11,737 nt of DNA from an uncultured Armatimonadota bacterium. Its GTDB lineage: Bacteria > Armatimonadota > Fimbriimonadia > Fimbriimonadales > Fimbriimonadaceae. The translations under genes and the position numbers were made by a program. Position 1 is the first letter of the stretch. Each line of letters opens with the position of its first letter. Of the stretch, positions 5,156 through 11,737 are shown in pieces. The stretch covers positions 1 through 11,737 of the forward strand of contig CAMLEL010000032.1 of NCBI GenBank assembly GCA_946478935.1, in the 5' to 3' direction. The notes under the pieces are model-generated. The model worked only from the letters and a program-made list of their open reading frames with translations, was not told the origin of the DNA and made no database searches.

Positions 5156-6130
5156 ATGGACGAAAAAGCCGAATCGACGGAACTGGCAATCGCAGAATCC
5201 GGCAATCCAGAGGAACGCAGAGTCAAGCGATCCTATGCGATGCTTGGCGTCGGATTGAGTTGCATGTTGATTGGGGCCGCCGCGGTATTGGCCATCTTCA
5301 TTCTCTCGCCAGGGGTGCTGGTTGATCCTCCAAAGCAGACGGTAATCAACGTTCCAAAGACGGTGCAGCCTGCGCAAGACTTGTATCGAGAGCCGACCCA
5401 GTTAGATTTTCCGCCCAATACTGAATTGCCCGCCACCGAGCCCAATGCTGATGGTCAGGGCGTCCTTCCCGAGACTCCTGGTGGATCGCCATCGGGGGGA
5501 CCGGCACCAGGCGGAGCATCAGGACCGAGTGGGCGGCCCCCATCCGTGCCACCGATGAATCCATTCGGCGGGATGATTTCGACCAATGTTCCTGATAATT
5601 GGGGCGGCACAGGTCAGGTTCCGAGCGGTCCGATTTCAACTCCGACGAACCAGATTGAGCCCGAGAAGCCAGTCGAAGATGCGACATTGGTGACGGCGAG
5701 ATCAGCTGGCACCGATGCCGAAGGCGATGCCGATCAAATCGTGTCTGCGCTGCGGGGCATCGGAGCAACCGTGTTGACGGCACCCCACTACAGCGCAAGT
5801 GGAAGTATTGTCGGCGTCCAGGTGGTGGCTGCCGTCCCTCAAAAGTCCGTGGATTCTGCCCTGGCAAAGTTAAAGGGCAGCGGCGTCAGCCAAACAGGAA
5901 AGTGGTCGGTCAGCCGTTCCGAGCGATCCGAGCGTGTCTCTGGGATGCTTTCGAGTCGAATTCAGGAGCTTAAAGCTCAGGAGTCGACTCTGCTAGAGAA
6001 GTACCACGAAGATGCCACCGAAGTTGTGGTGGTGCGGGAAGAGATTCAGAAGCTGAATCAAGCCATTGGCGCGTCTCGATCTCGTCCCAGCAGCAATGCC
6101 TTGATCATCATCGGCGTCGGCGTGCTCTGA
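5156..6130 (+). CDS. Single-pass membrane protein with Pro/Gly-rich linker and DUF4349-like domain
   Basis: 324 residues from ATG 5156. That start is preferred because AAGGGA (5145-5150) lies 5 nt before it; the ATG at 5150 would add two residues and leaves almost no spacing. Layout: acidic cytoplasmic tail (1-25); one membrane helix at about 28-50 (YAMLGVGLSCMLIGAAAVLA and onward); a long disordered Pro/Gly/Ser linker (about 84-175); then a folded domain at about 178-308. That domain has a beta-alpha-beta start (DADQIVSALRGIGATVLTAP), a 'VQVVAAVPQKSVDSALAKLK' strand-helix, and a charged coiled-coil helix (258-305). This order resembles the outer part of DUF4349 (PF14257) proteins, whose function is unknown. 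Those normally end with a second membrane helix and tail; here the protein stops after ten hydrophobic residues (ALIIIGVGVL). The location is probably inner membrane with the domain outside the cytoplasm. Confidence 0.65.
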   Translation: MDEKAESTELAIAESGNPEERRVKRSYAMLGVGLSCMLIGAAAVLAIFILSPGVLVDPPKQTVINVPKTVQPAQDLYREPTQLDFPPNTELPATEPNADGQGVLPETPGGSPSGGPAPGGASGPSGRPPSVPPMNPFGGMISTNVPDNWGGTGQVPSGPISTPTNQIEPEKPVEDATLVTARSAGTDAEGDADQIVSALRGIGATVLTAPHYSASGSIVGVQVVAAVPQKSVDSALAKLKGSGVSQTGKWSVSRSERSERVSGMLSSRIQELKAQESTLLEKYHEDATEVVVVREEIQKLNQAIGASRSRPSSNALIIIGVGVL

Positions 6131-6135
6131 GCCGC

Positions 6136-6141
6136 CATACT
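6136..6141 (+). promoter_or_regulatory. Putative -10 element (CATACT) for a leaderless purC mRNA
   Basis: CATACT matches TATACT at five of six positions and ends 7 nt before the purC ATG at 6149. No Shine-Dalgarno of usual strength is present (upstream is TTACGGGT), and no -35 box is convincing. Supported mainly by the same arrangement before other genes here. Confidence 0.25.
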
Positions 6142-6148
6142 TACGGGT

Positions 6149-7051
6149 ATGCCCGAACTGCTGCACACCGCGCTCATTGGTTTGCCTCCACCTCGTGTTG
6201 GCAAAGTTCGGGAGGTTTACGAACTCGACGACGCGATGCTGATCGTTGCCACGGATCGGATCTCGGCGTTTGACGTGGTGATGGCCAACGGGATTCCGGA
6301 CAAGGGGCGAATCTTGAATCAGATGAGCCGATTCTGGTTCGATTTCTTGGCTGACGTTTGCCCCAATCACGTGATTTCGTACGACGATCGAGACGTTGCA
6401 GAGCGCTGTGCTCATGCTCAGCCAGAGTTGACTGGCCGCGCTATGTTGGCAAAAAAGGCAAAGCCTTTGACGATTGAGTGCGTGGCTCGCGGATACATCA
6501 CGGGCTCGCTTTATAAGCAATACCGAATGCTCGGAGGCGAGATCCACGGTCTGGATTTGCCCGATGGGTTGGTCGATGGGTCAGCGCTGCCGGAGCCTAT
6601 CTTTACTCCTGCGACCAAAGCCGAAGAAGGTCATGACGAGAACATATCATTCAACCAAGCGGTTGATCGAGTGGGCTGGGAGATTGCTGAACTGGTGCGT
6701 GAGTGGACGATGGAGCTGTATCGCCGGGCCGCGGAACGATCGCTTGAAAAGGGCCTGATCCTGGCTGACACCAAGTTCGAATTTGGGGAGACGGACGACG
6801 GAATCATCTTGATCGACGAGGCACTCACCCCTGACTCTTCCCGATATTGGGATGCCAATCTGTATCATCCGGGACATGCCCAACCCAGCTTCGACAAGCA
6901 ATACGTCCGTGACTACCTTGAGTCCATCGACTGGAACAAACTGCCGCCTGGGCCGTCGCTACCGGCTGAAGTCGTGGCAAACACTCGGGCCAAGTACATA
7001 CAAGCCTACGAGTTGATAACTGGAAACTCCTTTCCAGACTTTTCCATTTGA
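6149..7051 (+). CDS. purC: Phosphoribosylaminoimidazole-succinocarboxamide synthase (SAICAR synthase)
   Basis: 300 residues. Cytoplasmic enzyme of de novo purine synthesis: it joins CAIR to aspartate with ATP to give SAICAR. Diagnostic motifs are all present: GKVREVYEL at 18-26 (nucleotide loop), VATDRISAFD at 33-42, LTIECVARGYITGS at 107-120 (first SAICAR synthase signature), TPATKAEEGHDENI at 153-166, LADTKFEFG at 205-213 (second signature) and DEALTPDSSRYW at 223-234. Length and the TPATKAE..HDENI block place it with the longer (about 300-residue) form rather than the roughly 240-residue form of many Firmicutes and Proteobacteria. An in-frame TGA just upstream (6128-6130) fixes the start region. 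No other purine gene is adjacent. waaA begins 4 nt after the stop, suggesting an operon. Identity is secure. Confidence 0.97.
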   Translation: MPELLHTALIGLPPPRVGKVREVYELDDAMLIVATDRISAFDVVMANGIPDKGRILNQMSRFWFDFLADVCPNHVISYDDRDVAERCAHAQPELTGRAMLAKKAKPLTIECVARGYITGSLYKQYRMLGGEIHGLDLPDGLVDGSALPEPIFTPATKAEEGHDENISFNQAVDRVGWEIAELVREWTMELYRRAAERSLEKGLILADTKFEFGETDDGIILIDEALTPDSSRYWDANLYHPGHAQPSFDKQYVRDYLESIDWNKLPPGPSLPAEVVANTRAKYIQAYELITGNSFPDFSI

Positions 7052-7055
7052 GTCC

Positions 7056-8315
7056 ATGTACTGGATCTACAACGTTCTCATTCTGCTCCTTGCCCCAATT
7101 TGGGCGCCATGGATGTGGTGGCGCGCCCACAAGCGAAAGGAAAAGCCCAATTGGAAGGAAAGAATGGGCTCAATCGAGATACCGCCCCGCAAAGTCGGCA
7201 AGCGAGTCTGGTTTCATGCCGTTTCGGTTGGCGAGGTGGTTGCCTCGATGCCCATCTTGCGGGCGGTTCGGCAGGAACTGCCCGATCATGAGATCGTGCT
7301 GAGTGTAACGACCAGCAGCGGGCATCAAACGGCGCGTGAGCGGGCAACCGAACTCTTCGACCATCTCATTTATTTCCCAATCGACGTAGCCCGTTTTCAG
7401 CTGTCCGCGATGCAAGCCGTTCGGCCATCCGTCGTTGTCGTGATGGAGACTGAGCTTTGGTTTAACTTCCTGTGGGCGGCCAAGGTGTTCGATGCACAGA
7501 CTCTATTGGTAAACGGTCGAATCAGCGATCGGTCGTACCCGCGATCAAAGAAGATTCTTTTCTTCTATCGGGCGCTCCTCAAATACATGGATCGTTGCTT
7601 GATGCAGACTCAAACCGATGCGGATCGCATCAAAGAGCTTGGCGCACAGAACGTGGAGGTCTTTGGAAACAGTAAGTTCGACCAGGCGGTGGAAGGTATC
7701 GATGCCGATCCCGTTGCTTGGCGACAACTTTTGGGCTTGGATTCTAACAAGCTGACCCTGGTCATCGGTTCTACACGCGGGGAAGCGGAAGAGGCATTCG
7801 TGATTCAAGCGGTCAAATCGGTAGGATTGGAAAAGCTGCAGGTGATCCATGCCCCGCGACACTTGGAGACCGTTGAGGGACTTGCAAATCAAGTGCGGGC
7901 CGCATTTGGATCCGTGGCTTTGCGCTCAAAGTCAGAAACCGGTCCCTATTTAATCTTGGACACGTATGGCGAGCTTTCCCAGGTCTACTCCGTTGCGGAC
8001 TTCGTCATTGTCGGTGGCGGTTTCAGCAACCTAGGCGGTCAAAACATCATCCAGCCGCTGGCTCACGGAAAGCCGGTAATTCATGGCCATCACATGCAGA
8101 ATTTTCGGGATGTGGCGGATGCTGCCCGCCACGCCAACGCGACGATCGAGTGTTCAACTCCCGAGGAACTGACGCGAGCGTTGCACCAGCTGATTGAATC
8201 TCCCGAACTTCGAGCGCAAATGAGCGAGCGAGCGAGAGACCTCGTGAAAGGAAGCATGGGAGCCAGCGAGCGTTACGGCAAAGCAATCGCATATGCGGCG
8301 ACCCGAAGTTCCTAA
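7056..8315 (+). CDS. waaA: 3-deoxy-D-manno-octulosonic acid (Kdo) transferase
   Basis: 419 residues, the standard length of WaaA/KdtA (GT30). It transfers Kdo from CMP-Kdo to lipid A precursor on the cytoplasmic face of the inner membrane. An N-terminal membrane anchor occupies about residues 1-22 (YWIYNVLILLLAPIWAPWMW). The acceptor-side domain shows WFHAVSVGEV at 52-61, with the catalytic base E60, then SVTTSSGHQTA at 83-93, ETELWFNFLW at 131-140, NGRISDRSYPR at 153-163 and GNSKFDQ at 204-210. The donor-side domain shows GSTRGEAEEAF (238-248), APRHLETVE (266-274), DTYGEL (302-307) and FVIVGGGFSNLGGQNIIQPL (316-335). GSTRGEAEE replaces the more usual STREGEE order. Located 4 nt after purC without a visible Shine-Dalgarno, so translation may depend on purC. 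Its presence argues for an LPS-bearing diderm. No other lipid A/Kdo genes are adjacent. Confidence 0.95.
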   Translation: MYWIYNVLILLLAPIWAPWMWWRAHKRKEKPNWKERMGSIEIPPRKVGKRVWFHAVSVGEVVASMPILRAVRQELPDHEIVLSVTTSSGHQTARERATELFDHLIYFPIDVARFQLSAMQAVRPSVVVVMETELWFNFLWAAKVFDAQTLLVNGRISDRSYPRSKKILFFYRALLKYMDRCLMQTQTDADRIKELGAQNVEVFGNSKFDQAVEGIDADPVAWRQLLGLDSNKLTLVIGSTRGEAEEAFVIQAVKSVGLEKLQVIHAPRHLETVEGLANQVRAAFGSVALRSKSETGPYLILDTYGELSQVYSVADFVIVGGGFSNLGGQNIIQPLAHGKPVIHGHHMQNFRDVADAARHANATIECSTPEELTRALHQLIESPELRAQMSERARDLVKGSMGASERYGKAIAYAATRSS

Positions 8316-8322
8316 TCAGACG

Positions 8323-8328
8323 TATGCT
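8323..8328 (+). promoter_or_regulatory. Putative -10 element (TATGCT) for a leaderless C45-like hydrolase mRNA
   Basis: TATGCT fits the TANNNT pattern and ends 6 nt before the ATG at 8335. The 19-bp gap from waaA contains no Shine-Dalgarno, and an in-frame TAA at 8329-8331 excludes a longer protein. I see no clear -35. Confidence 0.35.
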
Positions 8329-8334
8329 TAAACG

Positions 8335-9675
8335 ATGCTGCCGTTGATTTCCGCGATTGTCTTGCTTGGACCGCAAGTTCAGGATGTCCGACTGGCAAAG
8401 GCCTTTCGACAAGAGCGCGCCGGATGGGTATATGTCCAGTTGGCGGGCAAGCCCAAATCGATCGGATTTCAATATGGGTATCTCTTGGGACCCGAGATCG
8501 ATGATGCCCACAAGGCCCTCAAGGCAACGGACCTCGGTGAGAAGGACTGGAACTGGTATCGCGAGGAAGGAAAAAAACTCTTCTGGAGCAAATTGGACCC
8601 GGAATATCAGGAAGAGCTTGCCGGCATGGCCGAGGGGTTGAATGCCCGCGGATATCAGTACGACGTATGGGACATGCTCGCCTTCAACTCCCACATCGAG
8701 TTGAGTGGGTATTACCTACCGTGGCTCAAGGCAAAGGAGGGCGGCCCCCGACTAAGCGGAACGCGGGAGTCTTGCAGCGCGTTTGTTGCTACCGGCAGAC
8801 ACACCAAAGACGGCCAAATCGTAATGGGCCACAACCTCTGGTGGGGCTATGTGATGGGTCAGCGCTTCAAAGCGATTCTGGATATCCGGCCCGAGAAAGG
8901 CAATCGGGTGATGATGGATGCCCTCAGCGGCATGATCCACAGCGGAAGCGATTTCGCGATCAATTCCAGCGGGCTGATGCTCTGCGAAACCACCATCAGT
9001 GGCTTCCACGGGTTCGATCCCAATGGCACGCCCGAGTTCATGCGCATGCGAAAAGCCATCCAATATGGGAACAGCCTGGATGATATGGTGCGGATCTTCA
9101 AAACCGGAAATAACGGAGGCTACGCGAATACTTGGCTGATGGGTGATGCGAAGTCTGGGGAGATCGGCAAACTGGAACTCGGGCTGAAGAATGTGAACTT
9201 TGAACGCACCAAGGATGGCTATTTCGTTGGTTCAAATTTTCCTGAGGATCCGAAACTCATACGTGAGGAGGTGACGTGGTTCAACTCAAACCCCCGGCAG
9301 AATGGCTGCATGGCCCGCAAGGAACGATGGCAGTACCTGATGAAGGAGCACGCGGGCGAGATCGATGCGCCCCTGGCCAAAGCGTTTCTTGCCGATACCT
9401 ACAACCAGATAACGGGCCGGAAGGGAGCCAGCGATTCTACGCTGTGCGGGCGGATGGACGGCCAAGGGGCGCTCCACGGCGCCACGAATGCGAAGGTCAC
9501 GACATCCGAACTCACCAAGGCGATGTCCTTCGAAGCAAAAATGGGAATTACCGATGGAAGTACTTTCCGAGCGGCAGAGTTTTTTGAAAAGTTTCCTCGA
9601 CAGAGGGCGGTCAATCAGCCGTGGCTCCGTGATATGCCGGCCCAGCCATGGACCCTGTGGCCCGGTAAAGGGTAG
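8335..9675 (+). CDS. C45 / phospholipase B-like Ntn-hydrolase
   Basis: 446 residues. Likely an autoproteolytic N-terminal-nucleophile hydrolase acting on amide or acyl bonds of small molecules or lipids. The predicted nucleophile is C147 in RESCSAFVATG, followed by KDGQIVMGHNLWWGYVMGQR (158-177), the 'DG....grNlW' segment that follows the nucleophile in C45/AAT and phospholipase B-like proteins. Further on, SGMIHSGSDFAINSSGLMLC (198-217) and ETTI (218-221) strongly resemble the 'S.pG...S.dDfy....gl...ETT' block of phospholipase B-like proteins. Upstream, ARGYQYDVWDMLAFNSHIEL (104-123) matches the family helix before the linker. The N-terminus is a short hydrophobic stretch (MLPLISAIVLLGPQ) without basic residues, perhaps an atypical signal peptide. 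An in-frame stop fixes the start. The GH16 gene follows 9 nt later in the same frame, so the pair is probably co-transcribed. Substrate unknown. Confidence 0.75.
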   Translation: MLPLISAIVLLGPQVQDVRLAKAFRQERAGWVYVQLAGKPKSIGFQYGYLLGPEIDDAHKALKATDLGEKDWNWYREEGKKLFWSKLDPEYQEELAGMAEGLNARGYQYDVWDMLAFNSHIELSGYYLPWLKAKEGGPRLSGTRESCSAFVATGRHTKDGQIVMGHNLWWGYVMGQRFKAILDIRPEKGNRVMMDALSGMIHSGSDFAINSSGLMLCETTISGFHGFDPNGTPEFMRMRKAIQYGNSLDDMVRIFKTGNNGGYANTWLMGDAKSGEIGKLELGLKNVNFERTKDGYFVGSNFPEDPKLIREEVTWFNSNPRQNGCMARKERWQYLMKEHAGEIDAPLAKAFLADTYNQITGRKGASDSTLCGRMDGQGALHGATNAKVTTSELTKAMSFEAKMGITDGSTFRAAEFFEKFPRQRAVNQPWLRDMPAQPWTLWPGKG

Positions 9676-9684
9676 AAAGCGGAC

Positions 9685-10500
9685 ATGGTGCTGCTCGGGT
9701 TGGCGGTTTTCGCGGTGACGCAGGATTTGGGCGCGTCGTCATCAACAGCGGTTGTCAAAAAGCCGTTCGACAAATCCAAGTGGGAGCTGGCTTGGTCAGA
9801 GGAATTTTCTCGTGGGCCCGAACCTGATTCGGCGAACTGGACCTACGAAAAGGGATACATCCGAAACAAAGAAGCGCAGTTTTATACCGAGAACCGCCGA
9901 GAGAACTCTCGAATCGAAGGGGGCCGACTGATTCTGGAGGCTCGAAAGGACAATTGGGAGGGCAAGCCGATCACTTCGGCGAGCCTAACGACTCGCGGCA
10001 AGCGCTCGTTCCTCTACGGACGGATCGAGGCCCGGGCACGGATCCCTACCGGAATAGGAACCTGGCCGGCGATTTGGACCCTGGGAGAGAACATTGGCAA
10101 AGTCGGCTGGCCCAAGTGCGGGGAAATCGACATCCTCGAGAATGTGGGATTCGATCCCAAAACGGTGCACGCCAACATTCACGTCGATGCCTACAATCAC
10201 ACCAAGGGCACCGGCAAGGGCAACCGGATCGACGGTGGACAGCCGTGGAAGAGCTATCACGTTTATGCCGTGGAATGGTGGCCCGACCGCCTTGAGTTTT
10301 TCTATGACGATACGAGGTACTTCGTCTTCAAGAAGGAACGGAGCGAGGATTCGGTCTGGCCGTTTGACAAGCCACAATTCCTGATCCTCAATCTTGCCAT
10401 CGGTGGAGCCTGGGGTGGGCAGAAAGGCGTCGACGAATCGCTGCTGCCGCACCGCTTCGAGGTGGACTACGTTCGATACTACAAGCCAAAGAAAGACTAG
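9685..10500 (+). CDS. GH16 family beta-glucanase (laminarinase-like)
   Basis: 271 residues, the size of a single GH16 catalytic domain. GH16 enzymes hydrolyse internal beta-1,3 or beta-1,3/1,4 linkages in glucans such as laminarin, or galactans. The catalytic motif EIDILE is intact, with nucleophile E147, assisting D149 and acid/base E152. Other landmarks: LAWSEEF at 35-41, NWTYEKGYIRNKEAQFYTEN at 51-70 (typical of laminarinase-type GH16), SFLYGRIEARARIPTGIGTW at 108-127 and PAIWTLG (128-134), VHANIHV (161-167), YHVYAVEWWPDRLEFFYDD (191-209), FLILNLAIGGAWGG (232-245) and a terminal FEVDYVRYY (258-266). A short N-terminal hydrophobic stretch (MVLLGLAVFAV) is probably a signal peptide, though it lacks basic residues. 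The same frame has the preceding gene's stop 9 nt upstream, so the start cannot lie earlier. It converges on the next gene with a 9-bp gap. Exact glucan specificity is inferred only. Confidence 0.9.
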   Translation: MVLLGLAVFAVTQDLGASSSTAVVKKPFDKSKWELAWSEEFSRGPEPDSANWTYEKGYIRNKEAQFYTENRRENSRIEGGRLILEARKDNWEGKPITSASLTTRGKRSFLYGRIEARARIPTGIGTWPAIWTLGENIGKVGWPKCGEIDILENVGFDPKTVHANIHVDAYNHTKGTGKGNRIDGGQPWKSYHVYAVEWWPDRLEFFYDDTRYFVFKKERSEDSVWPFDKPQFLILNLAIGGAWGGQKGVDESLLPHRFEVDYVRYYKPKKD

Positions 10501-10511
10501 GGCCGGTCTTT
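10492..10511. terminator. Possible weak bidirectional terminator between convergent genes
   Basis: AAAGAC (10492-10497) and GTCTTT (10506-10511) form a 6-bp dyad with an 8-nt loop exactly across the two convergent stop codons. A-rich sequence precedes it and TTTATTT follows. The stem is short and AT-rich, so it may be chance. Confidence 0.3.
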
Positions 10512-11737
10512 ATTTGTATGCGCTCAGGATGTTGGAATAGTCGTCCGTCCACAGGGGCGTTCCGACCTGGTGCGTGGCATCAGACCAGAAGTAAGTCTTT
10601 CTCAAAGGCTCCAAGGAACTTGACTCTGGCGCCATCACCATCCAGTTGGAGGGGAATTTCTTCGCCCGATCGTCTTCCTCAGTCGTCTCATCACGCTGAA
10701 TCAGTGCCGTCATGTCCAAGCTCTGAGCGACCTTTGAGAGGATGGGTTCAAGGTCGAGGAACCGATTCGATATGTGAAATGCCATGATGCCGCCGGGCTT
10801 CAGCTTGGATTTGTACATCGCCACGGCTTCCTTGGTCAGCAAGTGAGCGGGGATCGAGTCCGAACTGAATGCATCCAGGACAAGGATGTCGAATTTTCCG
10901 GGATGCGCCCCGAGAGTCAGCCGGGCATCGCCAAGGATGATCTCCAATTCTGATCGAGCATCTTTCAGGAAGGTGAAGTAGGCGGGGTTACGGGCGATCT
11001 TTTCGACGATCGGATCGATCTCAAAGTAGATCATGCTTTGGCCCGAGCGGCCATAAGCGGCACATGAGCCGACGCCCATGCCCACCATGCCAATGTCCTG
11101 GACGTTGGGAAAAGCTTCGAATACCTGGCCGATCGGCCCGCTGCGTGTGTAGTAGGTTTTGGGCTCCCGTGGGTTCAAGGTGTCCTGGATGCCGTGAGTC
11201 GTGTTGCCGTGCACCAGTTCTTGATAGCGCCCGTTTTCCAGGGCGACAACCCGGTGGACGCCAAACATACTTCGGCCGGTGTAAACGACTCTGCCCGCTG
11301 AGTTCGTCTGCATCAGGTTGGAGCCTAACAAGAGGGAACCAATCATCAGCGCGTAGCGCACGGGATGGTCGACCATCAGGAAGCACAAAATGGCCGGTAA
11401 ACCAATAACCAACCCGGTTCTGGCTTGAGATGGAGGCAAGTCGAATGCGCGCACGGCAAACGCCAAACCGATGGTGAGCAGCAGCATTCCGACGGCAAAC
11501 GCGATGTCCAAGCGAAGATTCCTCACCTTGCCTGGCCGGAGCAGACATGCGGCAACGATGGCGACCGGATATTCCGCCAATGTGCTGAAGATTTGCGGTG
11601 CGATAAGTGCGTTGAACAGTCCGCCAACTGCTCCCCCGACGCTCAGCCAAAGATAGAATTCGGTCAGGCGACCAGCGCCGGGTTCTGTTTCGACCAAGCG
11701 GACCGAGCCCGTGAAATAGGCGTCCGGTCCCGTCTGC
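10510..11737 (-). CDS. MFS-spermidine synthase fusion protein, C-terminal part (5' end outside window)
   Basis: The frame stays open to the window edge with no start needed inside, so 408 C-terminal residues are visible and the N-terminus is missing. A TTG at 11695-11697 is internal, not the start. The first ~150 visible residues are membrane helices, with LTEFYLWLSVGGAVGGLFNA, a segment conserved in fused MFS/spermidine synthase-like proteins. The soluble part is a Rossmann aminopropyltransferase-like fold: HGNTTHGIQ (visible 176-184), VGMGVGS (218-224, SAM-binding glycine loop), EID (239-241), GDARL (269-273), DAFSSDSIP (288-296) and TDDYSNIL (397-404). True spermidine synthases carry a D-[ST]-[ST]-D-P motif; here the position reads DAFSSDSIP, as in the membrane-fused group, whose activity is poorly defined. 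Full-length relatives are about 700-800 residues. Predicted inner-membrane protein. Confidence 0.85.
   Translation of the reverse strand, partial: QTGPDAYFTGSVRLVETEPGAGRLTEFYLWLSVGGAVGGLFNALIAPQIFSTLAEYPVAIVAACLLRPGKVRNLRLDIAFAVGMLLLTIGLAFAVRAFDLPPSQARTGLVIGLPAILCFLMVDHPVRYALMIGSLLLGSNLMQTNSAGRVVYTGRSMFGVHRVVALENGRYQELVHGNTTHGIQDTLNPREPKTYYTRSGPIGQVFEAFPNVQDIGMVGMGVGSCAAYGRSGQSMIYFEIDPIVEKIARNPAYFTFLKDARSELEIILGDARLTLGAHPGKFDILVLDAFSSDSIPAHLLTKEAVAMYKSKLKPGGIMAFHISNRFLDLEPILSKVAQSLDMTALIQRDETTEEDDRAKKFPSNWMVMAPESSSLEPLRKTYFWSDATHQVGTPLWTDDYSNILSAYK

Noticed and set aside
5346..5867. Minus-strand open frame of 173 codons within the Pro/Gly-rich linker region
   Set aside because: It is a shadow of the DUF4349-like gene, with composition driven by the Pro/Gly codons of the other strand and no domain features.
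6136..6151. Inverted repeat CATAC-N6-GTATG around the purC start
   Set aside because: Only 5 bp per arm, easily expected by chance; the -10 reading of the same bases is no stronger than tentative.
9673..9687. Possible stop-codon readthrough fusing the C45-like protein to GH16 in the same frame
   Set aside because: Both proteins have complete ends and the GH16 starts with its own ATG and hydrophobic N-terminus; ordinary adjacent genes explain it.
10518..11656. Plus-strand frames opposite the spermidine synthase fusion
   Set aside because: They are antisense to strongly conserved synthase motifs and show no family resemblance.
1..11737. Defence island, CRISPR array, prophage, transposase, tRNA or rRNA
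   Set aside because: No repeat-spacer array, no recognisable mobile or defence proteins, and intergenic gaps too short and unstructured for stable RNA genes.

Overview
The window is chromosomal DNA, roughly 55-60% GC by eye, and densely coded. It most likely comes from a diderm, free-living heterotrophic bacterium. A Kdo transferase (WaaA) implies an LPS-type outer membrane, and an ExbD/TolR subunit implies an energised cell envelope. The mix of a GH29 fucosidase, GH16 glucanase, PhyH dioxygenase, C45/phospholipase B-like hydrolase, MFS-spermidine synthase fusion and DUF4349-like membrane protein, with short atypical signal peptides, would fit Armatimonadota (Fimbriimonas-like). That placement is inference only; Planctomycetota or Acidobacteriota are not excluded.

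Layout. Positions 3-389 (+) hold the 3' end of a GH29 alpha-L-fucosidase. Positions 390-626 are a repeat-rich gap. Positions 627-2731 (+) hold a nitroreductase and a MOFRL-type glycerate 2-kinase joined by an ATGA overlap. They converge on a minus-strand pair at 2808-3984: csoR, a copper-type metal-sensing repressor, followed by a phytanoyl-CoA dioxygenase-like gene. From 4061 to 10500 all genes are on the plus strand: exbD/tolR, a secreted DUF1579-like protein, a membrane-anchored DUF4349-like protein, purC, waaA, a C45/phospholipase B-like Ntn-hydrolase and a GH16 glucanase. The GH16 gene converges, with a 9 bp gap, on a minus-strand MFS-spermidine synthase fusion (10510 to the window end) whose 5' end is outside the window.

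Function. There is no single pathway. The region mixes housekeeping genes (purC, waaA) with polysaccharide degradation (GH29, GH16), redox and carbon metabolism (nitroreductase, glycerate kinase), envelope proteins and one metal-sensor module. I see no phage, transposase, CRISPR array, tRNA, rRNA or defence island, and no gene-free stretch longer than 300 bp.

The most interesting signals are in the control regions. Several genes have a -10-like hexamer ending 6-7 nt before the start codon and no well-placed Shine-Dalgarno sequence, which suggests leaderless mRNAs. The clearest is phyH: a perfect TATAAT sits inside an inverted repeat that runs into the start codon, directly downstream of csoR. 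A strong 28-nt hairpin lies at the predicted 5' end of the DUF1579-like mRNA and overlaps its ribosome binding site.
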